A DNA stretch of 12,748 nt from DAOTTW01 sp034437615 (GTDB lineage Bacteria; Chloroflexota; Anaerolineae; Aggregatilineales; Phototrophicaceae), in the NCBI GenBank assembly GCA_034437615.1, contig DAOTTW010000129.1:1-12748 (forward strand), in the 5' to 3' direction. Shown piece after piece: positions 6,193 through 12,748 of the stretch. The notes beneath the pieces were generated by a model that saw nothing but the letters and a program-made list of their open reading frames with translations, made no database searches and was not told the origin of the DNA. Made by a program: the position numbers and the translations under genes. Position 1 is the first letter of the stretch; each line of letters begins with the position of its first letter.

Positions 6193-7353
6193 GTGAAAGG
6201 CACGGCGTTGAACGACTACGCACAGCTACAAGCCCTTGCAAACCGCATCGCAGCAGCCCAGCGCCCCGAAGACCTGTTTGGCGACCTGAGCGGCGACCCC
6301 GATGCCATTCTAAAGCAAGCACGCCGCGCATACTACCAACTCGCGCAGCAAATCCACCCCGATAAAATCAGCGATGTAGACATGCAACGGATGGCGCATA
6401 GCGCGTCAGCGCGGCTGAATGCACTGTGGGACCGGGCCGAAGCCAAGATTCAGCGCGGCACCTATGGCAGCAAGCGGGCCGATGTGCAGGTCACGACGCC
6501 AAACGGTCAGGTTATCATCGGTGAGCGCATCGCGACAGGTGATATTTGCGTCGTCTATGCCTGCGATTACCGCGACCAGCACGGCGACTATCGCGGCGTG
6601 TTCAAGGTGGCACGCCAACCCGCCGATAACGATCTGGTCAGCAATGAGGCCGCTATCCTGAAGTATCTGCGTAACGTGCCCGATAGCGACGACTTCCACC
6701 CCTACTATCCGCAAGTGCTGGAAAGCCTGCGCTACAAGGACGCCAGCGCCGCCGGTGTGCGTCAGGCGCATGTGCTGCGCTACTTTCATGAGGTCAAGCA
6801 GCCCACCGACCTCTATTCGTTAGCCGAAGTGCGCGAGCATTACAAGCAAGGCATACATCCGGCGGATATGGCGTGGATGTGGCGGCGTGTGCTGGTCGCG
6901 CTGGGCTTCGTGCATCAGCAGCAGGTGATTCACGGCGCGGTGCTGCCCACGCACATCCTGATCCACCCAGGATTACACGGCGTCGTGCTGATTGACTGGT
7001 CGTATGCGGTCAACCAGCGGCAAGAGCCAAAAGCCCGCATCAGCGCCATCAGCAACGCCTACGAAAAATGGTATCCGCAAGAGGTCTTTGATAAGCAGAC
7101 GCCGACAGCCGCGCTGGATATTTTCATGGCGGCGCGCTGCATGGTGGATTTGGTCGGTGGCGACCCGCTGACAGGTGACATGCCCGCTGCGGTGCCGGAT
7201 AAGATGCAGCGCTATTTCAAGTGGTGCCTGCAACCCGGCGCACGGATGCGCCCACAGAGGGCCTACCCCCTGCTAGAAGAATTTGACGAGCTGCTAGCGG
7301 CCATCTGGGGGCCGCGCACCTACCGCGAATTCACGATGCCAGAGCGCAGATGA
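6193..7353 (+). CDS. J-domain fused to a protein-kinase-like (probable pseudokinase) domain
   Basis: This 386-residue protein combines two recognisable parts. Residues about 37-90 resemble a DnaJ J-domain, with helix II before and the HPDK motif at 55-58, the surface that stimulates Hsp70. Residues about 107-375 follow the Ser/Thr kinase layout: a degenerate glycine loop (109-122), the VAIK-type lysine in FKVA (K138), a helix-C-like Glu152, HGAVLPTHIL (247-256) where kinases have HRD....N, DWS (268-270) for DFG, WYPQEVF (293-299) near the APE site, and D309 in the later Asp motif. The catalytic Asp is replaced by Ala249 and the metal-binding Asn by His254, so phosphotransfer is doubtful. The start is GTG 6193; TTG 6208 with AAAGG upstream is an alternative. 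No membrane segment is seen. A PurA-like gene follows after 15 bp. I know of no characterised protein with this architecture. Confidence 0.75.
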   Translation: MKGTALNDYAQLQALANRIAAAQRPEDLFGDLSGDPDAILKQARRAYYQLAQQIHPDKISDVDMQRMAHSASARLNALWDRAEAKIQRGTYGSKRADVQVTTPNGQVIIGERIATGDICVVYACDYRDQHGDYRGVFKVARQPADNDLVSNEAAILKYLRNVPDSDDFHPYYPQVLESLRYKDASAAGVRQAHVLRYFHEVKQPTDLYSLAEVREHYKQGIHPADMAWMWRRVLVALGFVHQQQVIHGAVLPTHILIHPGLHGVVLIDWSYAVNQRQEPKARISAISNAYEKWYPQEVFDKQTPTAALDIFMAARCMVDLVGGDPLTGDMPAAVPDKMQRYFKWCLQPGARMRPQRAYPLLEEFDELLAAIWGPRTYREFTMPERR

Positions 7354-7368
7354 AGAAGCGCATTCATC

Positions 7369-8757
7369 ATGCAAAGGGCTTTTCTGATCGCGGATTTAGT
7401 CTACGGTGATGCTGGCAAAGGCAGCATTGTCGATTACCTGACGCGAAATTTCCACGCACATAGCATCATCCGCTACAACGGTGGCCCGCAGGCCGCGCAT
7501 AATGTCATTGCACCAGATGGCAAGCACCACACCTTTGCGCAGTTCGGCAGCGGCATGTTGACGCCCGATACCCGCACCTATTTATCGCGTTACATGCTGG
7601 TCGATCCGCTAGCGATGCGTGCCGAAGAGCGCCATTTGCAATACCTGGGCGTGACGGATGCCTTCGACCGCACAGCGATTGACCGCGACGCGCTGATTAT
7701 CACCCCCTATCAACAAGCCGCCAACCGCCTGCGAGAATTGGCACGCGGCAGCGCTCGGCATGGTAGCTGTGGCATGGGCATCGGTGAGACGATGGCGGAT
7801 CACATCGCCTATGGCAACGCAGTCGTGACTGCCGCAGACCTGGCCGATAGCGACAGGCTGCACCACAAGCTGACCTTCCTGCGCATGACCAAGCAGCAGC
7901 AAGTCCGCGACATCATCAGCGACTTACGCGGTCTGGACGCCGCCGCAGCGCACATCCGCGTCTTCGAGGACGACGACCTGATTAGCGCCTGCCTGGATGT
8001 CTATGCTGATTTTAGCGAGCAGGTCAGCATCACAGACGACGCTTATCTGGCAAAAATCCTGTCACAGCCTGGTGTCGTGATCTTCGAGGGCGCACAGGGC
8101 GTGCTGCTGGATGAGTGGTGTGGCTTTCATCCTTACACCACCTGGAGCACCACCACCCTCAAGAACGCCGATACGCTGCTGCAAGAACACGCTTATCAGG
8201 GGCGCATCACACGGCTAGGCGTGCTACGTAGCTACATGACGCGGCACGGTGCCGGGCCATTCGTCACAGAGGACGACGCACTGCGCAAGCGCCTGCCGGA
8301 AAAGCACAACGCCAACAATGCATGGCAGCAGGCGTTTCGCGTCGGGCATCTGGATATGGTCGCCTTGCGCTACGCGCTGGATGTGGTTGGGCCGTTGGAT
8401 GGGCTGGCGCTGACGCATCTGGATTACCTGCCACGCCTGAAGCAGTGGCAGTGGTGCGTGGCCTATCGCTATAAGGGCGCAGCGTCGGACGATCTGAGTA
8501 CGTACTTTGGGACTGAGAATGATGGTTGGCTCGTTCGCATCCGCAAGCATGATGGGCACGACCTGGCTTATCAGGCAGCGCTGACGCAAAAGCTGCTACA
8601 GTGCGAAGCGTACTATGCGCCACTGGCTTTACCAAAAGCGCCCGATATAGCCGCTGAAGCCACCATCGAGCGCTTGAAGGCGATGTTACAGGTGCCGGTG
8701 CTGCTGGCCTCATTCGGCGCGACGGCCTGGGCCAAGCAGCAGGTCGTACAGTTATGA
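7369..8757 (+). CDS. Divergent adenylosuccinate-synthetase-like (PurA family) protein
   Basis: A 462-residue PurA-fold protein. PurA uses GTP to join aspartate to IMP. Kept features are YGDAGKGSIVD (12-22) with the catalytic Asp14 and Lys17, the general-acid-type His44 in QAAHN, GSCGMGIG (132-139), FEGAQG (239-244), HPYTT (254-258) and TRHGAGPFVTE (291-301). Three sites are altered. The aspartate loop, normally G-x-T-T-G-R-R-R-R, is replaced around 315-325 with only one Arg kept. The guanine motif TKLD reads THLD (349-352). The C-terminal STGPDR-like motif reads SFGATA (448-453). Phosphate-loop Glu is Ala15. It is therefore probably not the housekeeping PurA and may use another acceptor or amine. 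Its Asp14 also differs from the Ser reported in phage PurZ. It is tightly linked to the J-domain/pseudokinase gene and converges on the phosphoesterase gene, 9 bp away. Confidence 0.82.
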   Translation: MQRAFLIADLVYGDAGKGSIVDYLTRNFHAHSIIRYNGGPQAAHNVIAPDGKHHTFAQFGSGMLTPDTRTYLSRYMLVDPLAMRAEERHLQYLGVTDAFDRTAIDRDALIITPYQQAANRLRELARGSARHGSCGMGIGETMADHIAYGNAVVTAADLADSDRLHHKLTFLRMTKQQQVRDIISDLRGLDAAAAHIRVFEDDDLISACLDVYADFSEQVSITDDAYLAKILSQPGVVIFEGAQGVLLDEWCGFHPYTTWSTTTLKNADTLLQEHAYQGRITRLGVLRSYMTRHGAGPFVTEDDALRKRLPEKHNANNAWQQAFRVGHLDMVALRYALDVVGPLDGLALTHLDYLPRLKQWQWCVAYRYKGAASDDLSTYFGTENDGWLVRIRKHDGHDLAYQAALTQKLLQCEAYYAPLALPKAPDIAAEATIERLKAMLQVPVLLASFGATAWAKQQVVQL

Positions 8758-8766
8758 GGCTAGCAG

Positions 8767-10566
8767 CTATTCACCGATGGTGAATTGATCGAACAGTTGC
8801 GGCTCGCCTTGCGGGTCGCGGGTGTCGAACACGTAGCTGCTGAGCGTGCCCGTTGCGGTGTCGAATAGCGTGAAGGCGGTCAGGTCGTTACTGGCGATGC
8901 AGGGCAAGTCGTTGCCGTCGTTATCCTGCTGCGGGCTGAATTCAGTCGGGAAGATCGGTTCCAGGCCGTGCGGGTCGCCCGTCGCCACGTAGTTCTCGGC
9001 GTTGTAGCGCTCATCACGCGGGACGTTGCCACGTTCACGGTAGCCAGGGACGTAGCAACCGTAGTTGTTGCCGACGTTGGACGATTCGATGAAGTCAACG
9101 CCTGCTTCGTTTTCCATGCGCCACCAGACATGCGAATGACCCGTGTGCACCAGATCAACGCCATATTCGTTGAACAGCGGCTCGATGTCGCGGAACAGGA
9201 TGTCGTCTTCGATTGGGTATTCGTAGCGAACGGCGGCGATGCGGCCATTCTCGTCGTAGTCAATCACCTGCTGCGGATGCGCGAAGGTCGGGTTTACGTT
9301 GTCGCCCAAACCATGCGGACCCTGATGCATAATCACAACCTGATAGCGGCTGTTCTGGAAGGCGTCGCTTTCGAGTTGTTCGACCAGCCAGTTATACTGT
9401 TCCGTGCCCTCTTGCAGGTCCTCGAAGATGAAATCGCCATAGCCCCAGTCATCCGGCGTATTCAGGTCGGCTTGGGGTTCGCGGTACTTGCCGCGTGCGT
9501 TATCGCCCAGGCTGGGTGTACGCCAGATGCGCGTGCTGTACAGGCCGACGATAAACACATCACCGTACTGCATCGACCAGTAGGTTTCACCTGCCGGGCC
9601 ATCATCAGGCAGCGTGAACAGTTCGTTGTAGGTGATGATGTTGTGGCTATTGTCCTGAATCCACTGTTCGCGGATTTCCGGGTCGCCTTCGGGGTTCACG
9701 ATGTCAGCCAGTTCTTCATAGCGTGCCTCTGCAACGGCGCGGGGCTGTGGGTCGTTGTACTGTGTGCCCAGGCGGTTGGCGGTGTTGAAGCGGCCCATCG
9801 TCTCATGGTTGCCAGCGACGGGCAGCAGTGGCGCGTGCTGGATGATTTCACCGCCGACGTAGGTGCGCGTCGTGTTGATCGTAACGTCACCTTCCTGGCG
9901 GGTGCGGTCCAGCGTGTAGCCACCATTACCCTGCAAACCGGGGAAGAAGGCCCAGCCGCGATTGTCGTCAAACCACTCAGAGGCGCGGTCGGGGATGTTT
10001 TGCAGGTCGCCAGAGAAGAACACCGCGTCAACGCCAGCTTCGCCCGCGACGCGCTCCACCATTTGCAGGTTCGCCGGTGTATTGGCCTTCAGTTGGTGGT
10101 CGCTCGTCAGCAGGATGGTCAGCGGTTGGCCCTCAGCGGGCAGCGGTTGCAGCGTGAATTCATCGCTGGTGATAACTGTGCCATCATCGGCCACGCTCGT
10201 CACCGTGTAGGGCACACGCTCGCCTGCCGTCAAGCCCGTAACCTGGGCTTCATGACGCCAGATGTCGCGCGGCGTGTAACCATCATAGATGCTGCCGTCG
10301 CCGTTCTGTTCACCCACCCAGGATTGATGATCCTCGGCGGTGCGGCTCAGCTTCATGGTTTCGGCGGTGAATTCCGTGCCATCTACATTGACCATGTGCT
10401 CCTGGCCAACGAATTCCGTGAACCAGACGACGTGTACGCCGTCTTCAGTCGGCATTTGCAGCATGGGGTCGGTCAGCAGCGTGGGGGCCGGCGCTTCTTC
10501 GGCCTCTTGTGCCATAACGGGCAGCGCAATCAGCGCCAGCAGAACGAACAAAACGAGACGTTGCAT
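8767..10566 (-). CDS. Secreted metallophosphoesterase with N-terminal fibronectin-like domain
   Basis: A 599-residue exported calcineurin-like phosphoesterase. Residues 1-19 are a signal peptide (LLALIALPVMA before QE) without a lipobox. Residues about 30-140 resemble the Fn3-like N-domain found in purple-acid-phosphatase-type proteins. The metal-binding motifs follow in order: D156-H157, SGDLQN (185-190) with Asp187, GNHE (252-255), His414 in IMHQGPHG, and GHSH (476-479). The second motif lacks the Tyr of true purple acid phosphatases (GDxxY), so a different metal chemistry is likely. Long insertions rich in acidic and aromatic residues lie between motifs three and four. The C-terminus (about 560-599) looks like a small beta domain. 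An AGGAG ribosome-binding site precedes the ATG at 10566. The substrate, perhaps a phosphomonoester, nucleotide or phospholipid, cannot be told from sequence. Confidence 0.85.
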   Translation of the reverse strand: MQRLVLFVLLALIALPVMAQEAEEAPAPTLLTDPMLQMPTEDGVHVVWFTEFVGQEHMVNVDGTEFTAETMKLSRTAEDHQSWVGEQNGDGSIYDGYTPRDIWRHEAQVTGLTAGERVPYTVTSVADDGTVITSDEFTLQPLPAEGQPLTILLTSDHQLKANTPANLQMVERVAGEAGVDAVFFSGDLQNIPDRASEWFDDNRGWAFFPGLQGNGGYTLDRTRQEGDVTINTTRTYVGGEIIQHAPLLPVAGNHETMGRFNTANRLGTQYNDPQPRAVAEARYEELADIVNPEGDPEIREQWIQDNSHNIITYNELFTLPDDGPAGETYWSMQYGDVFIVGLYSTRIWRTPSLGDNARGKYREPQADLNTPDDWGYGDFIFEDLQEGTEQYNWLVEQLESDAFQNSRYQVVIMHQGPHGLGDNVNPTFAHPQQVIDYDENGRIAAVRYEYPIEDDILFRDIEPLFNEYGVDLVHTGHSHVWWRMENEAGVDFIESSNVGNNYGCYVPGYRERGNVPRDERYNAENYVATGDPHGLEPIFPTEFSPQQDNDGNDLPCIASNDLTAFTLFDTATGTLSSYVFDTRDPQGEPQLFDQFTIGE

Positions 10567-10987
10567 CTGTACAGACTCCTATTCAAGTTAAGTATTGATT
10601 AGATGGCCACCTCACTTGCGCAAAGACAAATACCGTGAAAATGGCCTGTGAGAGTATGCACAGGAGGCATTAAGCCGCAATTGCATTAAAAATAAGGGCT
10701 ATTTAAGCGCTGATTTTGGTTCATCTAACGCACAGGTATCGTCACAGTATGACGTGATGACGAGCACGAATGCAATTTTTGACGCGTGCCGTGCTTGAGC
10801 AATAAATCGCCCAAATGACAAGGTTGATCTTCGTTTAACGGGTGATTAAACTGCTTTACAATAAAAGCACTTGTGTAATCCGCACGATCACTTTTTCGGG
10901 TTTGCCCAGCTAGCGTACCATGAGAAATTATCTGCGGATTATAACCTTCGTTTACTGGCTATTTTGCCGGATTCGCAGAAAAAGCGT
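10567..10987. other. Divergent intergenic region with a small palindrome
   Basis: This AT-richer gap separates the leftward phosphoesterase gene from the nrdR promoter. I see no gene, RNA gene or copy of the GTAGGGAC repeats in it. The only notable structures are CGTCA/TGACG arms around CAGTA at 10740-10754, with a second TGACG at 10758-10762, and a weak AAATA/TATTT hairpin at 10690-10704. No convincing promoter for the phosphoesterase could be picked. Confidence 0.5.
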
Positions 10988-11016
10988 TTGACCTATCCCC
11001 CCTACTGTGATATGCT
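10988..11016 (+). promoter_or_regulatory. Predicted sigma-70-type promoter of nrdR(-nrdJ)
   Basis: TTGACC (10988-10993), a 17-base spacer and TATGCT (11011-11016), with TGA directly before the -10 as in an extended -10 promoter. The predicted transcription start is near 11023, exactly where the first NrdR-box-like palindrome begins. Confidence 0.65.
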
Positions 11017-11022
11017 ATTGGC

Positions 11023-11038
11023 ACCCTAGATACAGGGT
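11023..11038 (+). promoter_or_regulatory. NrdR-box-like operator 1
   Basis: ACCCTAGATACAGGGT has perfect 5-bp outer arms (ACCCT/AGGGT). It agrees with the general NrdR-box consensus acaCwAtATaTwGwgt, as I recall it, at 12 of 16 positions. It begins at the predicted transcription start, a site where binding would block initiation. Confidence 0.6.
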
Positions 11039-11052
11039 CGAACTTAAGTCTT

Positions 11053-11068
11053 GCCCAAGATACAGGGG
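11053..11068 (+). promoter_or_regulatory. NrdR-box-like operator 2
   Basis: GCCCAAGATACAGGGG shares AGATACAGGG with operator 1 at an exact offset of 30 bases, about three helical turns, and matches the consensus at 10 of 16 positions. NrdR boxes usually occur as such helically phased pairs, which strengthens both calls. Confidence 0.55.
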
Positions 11069-11098
11069 CATTGTAACAACAATGACAGATGTAATTGC

Positions 11099-11557
11099 AT
11101 GAAGTGCCCTTACTGCGAGCAGGTAGGTACATCGCATGTCGTTGACACGACAACCGACGCCAGCGGCAACGTGCGTAGGCGTCGCGAATGTAGCAGTTGT
11201 GGCAATCGCTATAGCACCTACGAACGCCCGTTGTTAGCAACGCCAACGATCATCAAATCCAGCGGACGCCGCGAGGATTTTGACCGCCAGAAGTTGCTGG
11301 GAAGCCTGAAGATCGCCTGTGTCAAGCGGCCTGTATCGGCGGATGCCCTGGAAGACCTGGTTACGAACATCGAGGACCAACTCAGGATGCTCGGACAAAC
11401 GGAAGTATCCAGCCAATTCGTCGGCGACCTTGTGGTGGATGGGCTGAAAAGCCTGGACACAATCGCGTACATCCGTTTTACGATTGTCTACCTCAAACTG
11501 GATAGCCTGGACGCCATCCGCGAGGAAATTGACAAGCTCTTGAACGGGCGCGACTAA
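11099..11557 (+). CDS. nrdR: Transcriptional repressor NrdR of ribonucleotide reductase genes
   Basis: A 152-residue protein with the standard NrdR build. A zinc ribbon has Cys3, Cys6, Cys31 and Cys34 (MKCPYC and CSSCGNRYSTYER). An ATP-cone follows at about 48-138, with GRREDFDRQKLLGSLKIAC (56-74) and KRPVS (76-80) typical of the family. NrdR senses ATP/dATP and represses nrd genes by binding paired boxes; here two such boxes lie between the promoter and the gene, implying autoregulation. The start is the ATG at 11099, which gives the invariant MKCPYC opening. An in-frame TTG at 11051 would add 16 unlikely residues and lie inside the operator region. No clear ribosome-binding site precedes it. 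nrdJ follows after 108 bp in the same direction. Confidence 0.96.
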   Translation: MKCPYCEQVGTSHVVDTTTDASGNVRRRRECSSCGNRYSTYERPLLATPTIIKSSGRREDFDRQKLLGSLKIACVKRPVSADALEDLVTNIEDQLRMLGQTEVSSQFVGDLVVDGLKSLDTIAYIRFTIVYLKLDSLDAIREEIDKLLNGRD

Positions 11558-11615
11558 GTTTAATCCAGCTTTACATCACTTAACAATCATCGCATCAAGC
11601 AGTCAAGCAACAGGT

Positions 11616-11646
11616 TTGACGCGCTCTACTTTCTGCACGCTATTAA
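11616..11646 (+). promoter_or_regulatory. Weak possible internal promoter before nrdJ
   Basis: TTGACG (11616-11621) and TATTAA (11641-11646) are separated by 19 bases, which is long. No NrdR-box-like palindrome was seen in this 108-bp gap, so nrdJ is more likely driven mainly from the promoter in front of nrdR. Confidence 0.25.
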
Positions 11647-11665
11647 CAATGAGGTAACATTTACG

Positions 11666-12748
11666 ATGGCAACACCTACCCAATCCGTACAGCAGTCTCG
11701 CATCCCTGAAAACATTACGCTGCCCTTCGGCATCATCCCCGCTGACCTGGCCCAGCAGCCCGAAACCCTCACAGACAACGCGCAAATCGTGATGGTCAAG
11801 CGCTACTGCCGCAAAGACGCCGAGGGCAACCCGGCAGAGACGATCAACGAGACGTTCTGGCGCGTCGCCAGCAACATCGCAGAAGCCGAGGGCAAGTATG
11901 GCGTGGATGGCCACGCCTGGGCACGCACTTATTTCAAGATGCTCTCTCAGCTACGCTTTTTGCCGAATTCCCCCACGTTCACAGGCGCAGGCACACCGTT
12001 GGGCAACCTGTCGGCCTGCTTCGTGCTGCCGATTGCGGACGATATGGGCAAAGAAGCCGATGGCATCTTCCAGACGTTGCGCAACGCAGCCCTGATTCAG
12101 CAGACGGGCGGCGGCAACGGCTTCGCCTTCACACGCCTGCGCTCGAAGGGCACCCGCGTCAAATCCTCCAACGGGCAGGCATCCGGTCCGATTGGCTTCC
12201 TGAAAGCCTACGATCAGGCATTTGGCATCGTCAATCAGGGTGGGGCGCGTCGTGGCGCGAATATGGGCGTGCTGCGGGTGGATCATCCCGACGTGCGTGA
12301 GTTCATCACCTGCAAGACGAGCGAGACCGCCATCACGAACTTCAATATTTCGGTTGCCATCACGGATGACTTCATGCAGGCCGTGATTGACGACAGCGAC
12401 TTTAATCTGGTGGAGCCATCCAACGGTGAGATCAGGGAGACGCTGCGCGCCCGCGACCTATTCGACATGATCGCCAAGCACGCACATCACAACGGCGAAC
12501 CGGGGATGCTGTTTTTGGATACAGCAAACAAGACAAATCCAATACCTCATATCGGTTTATTAGAAGCTACAAATCCATGTGGCGAGCAATTCTTACTTCC
12601 TTATGAATCATGTAATTTGGGTTCTGTAAATCTCGCTGTACACGTGACCGCAGATGGCCGCGTCGATTGGGACGCGCTACAAAGCAGCATTGAGCAGGCG
12701 ACGCGCTTCCTGGATGATGTGGTTGAGGTCAACCGCTACGTAGACGCC
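11666..12748 (+). CDS. nrdJ: Adenosylcobalamin-dependent (class II) ribonucleotide reductase NrdJ, 5' part
   Basis: An open frame of 361 codons runs from the ATG at 11666 to the window end without a stop, so the C-terminal part is missing. The enzyme makes deoxyribonucleotides with a B12-generated thiyl radical. Visible motifs are FLPNSPTFTGAGTPLGNLSAC (98-118), whose Cys118 is the first redox cysteine; QQTGGGNGF (145-153); QASGP (171-175); GGARRGANMG (192-201); NPCGEQ (303-308), with Cys305 as the predicted radical cysteine; and ESCNLGSVNL (314-323), with Cys316 as the second redox cysteine. The catalytic set is complete. GAGGT at 11651-11655 lies 10 bases before the ATG. The spacing and motifs fit NrdJ rather than class I NrdA/E. 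Base composition drops sharply between about 12521 and 12640. Confidence 0.94.
   Translation, partial: MATPTQSVQQSRIPENITLPFGIIPADLAQQPETLTDNAQIVMVKRYCRKDAEGNPAETINETFWRVASNIAEAEGKYGVDGHAWARTYFKMLSQLRFLPNSPTFTGAGTPLGNLSACFVLPIADDMGKEADGIFQTLRNAALIQQTGGGNGFAFTRLRSKGTRVKSSNGQASGPIGFLKAYDQAFGIVNQGGARRGANMGVLRVDHPDVREFITCKTSETAITNFNISVAITDDFMQAVIDDSDFNLVEPSNGEIRETLRARDLFDMIAKHAHHNGEPGMLFLDTANKTNPIPHIGLLEATNPCGEQFLLPYESCNLGSVNLAVHVTADGRVDWDALQSSIEQATRFLDDVVEVNRYVDA
12521..12640 (+). other. Low-GC, atypical-codon patch inside nrdJ
   Basis: By hand count 44 of 120 bases are G or C (about 37%), while the coding sequence on both sides is clearly GC-rich. Codons rare elsewhere in the gene cluster here: TTA three times, with repeated ACA, AAT, CCA, CCT and TGT. 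The patch encodes residues about 286-325, spanning NPCGEQ and ESCNLGS, and the reading frame and protein motif stay intact. Confidence 0.8.

Noticed and set aside
7369..8757. Housekeeping adenylosuccinate synthetase (purA)
   Set aside because: The aspartate loop, guanine motif and C-terminal GPDR-type motif are changed, and the neighbours are not purine genes. I kept the family name but not the gene symbol.
7369..8757. Phage-type PurZ (2-aminoadenine synthesis)
   Set aside because: As I recall it, PurZ replaces the catalytic Asp of the phosphate loop with Ser; here Asp14 is kept, and no other phage or Z-genome genes are nearby.
8767..10566. True purple acid phosphatase
   Set aside because: The N-terminal domain is similar, but the second metal motif is GDLQN instead of GDxxY, so the characteristic Tyr ligand is missing.
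8968..10602. 544-codon open frame antisense to the metallophosphoesterase gene
   Set aside because: The minus-strand gene has a signal peptide and all metallophosphoesterase motifs in order. The plus-strand translation is Val/Ala-rich without motifs and is a shadow.
11051..11098. N-terminal extension of NrdR from TTG 11051
   Set aside because: NrdR proteins begin MKCPxC, and the extension would overlap the second operator-like box.

Overview
This window is a stretch of bacterial chromosome, GC-rich in its genes. It carries eight protein genes plus the 5' part of a ninth. The closest fit is a Chloroflexota (Anaerolineae-like) bacterium. The hints are a class II (B12-dependent) ribonucleotide reductase next to nrdR, a Nif11-type leader peptide, secreted proteins whose signal peptides end in A-Q-E, and intergenic DNA full of GTAGGGAC/GTCCCTAC hairpins. 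The phylum call is inference from gene style, not from a marker gene.

Layout, left to right. Positions 1-304 hold no gene but are dense in palindromes, including a 136-bp segment bounded by 16-bp inverted repeats. A lone dTDP-sugar epimerase gene (rfbC/rmlC) runs leftward at 305-877 from its own promoter. Next come three rightward ABC-importer genes of the peptide/nickel family: a secreted substrate-binding protein (1308-3113), then two permeases (3380-4447 and 4467-5417). A terminator hairpin and a palindromic repeat separate the binding protein from the permeases. No ATPase gene is present.

Positions 5692-8757 are the least ordinary part. A Nif11-leader RiPP-like precursor has a core without cysteine and with an exact internal repeat. 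A 386-residue protein joins an N-terminal J-domain to a protein-kinase fold that has lost its catalytic Asp. Immediately after it lies a divergent adenylosuccinate-synthetase-like GTPase/ligase that keeps the nucleotide-binding core but has lost the usual aspartate loop. The last two genes are separated by 15 bp and look like a functional pair; whether the precursor belongs with them is open.

A secreted metallophosphoesterase (8767-10566, leftward) converges on this unit with a 9-bp gap. After a 532-bp intergenic region come nrdR (11099-11557) and the 5' part of nrdJ (11666 to the window end). In front of nrdR is a near-consensus promoter with two tandem NrdR-box-like palindromes at and just after the predicted start of transcription, implying autoregulation and control of nrdJ. 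A 120-bp low-GC patch (about 37% GC by hand count) lies over the catalytic-cysteine region of nrdJ and resembles a gene-conversion or mobile-intervening-sequence scar.

Modules of the same palindrome family recur at three intergenic places (about 20-101, 3223-3275 and 5456-5531). Their stems change sequence but stay paired.
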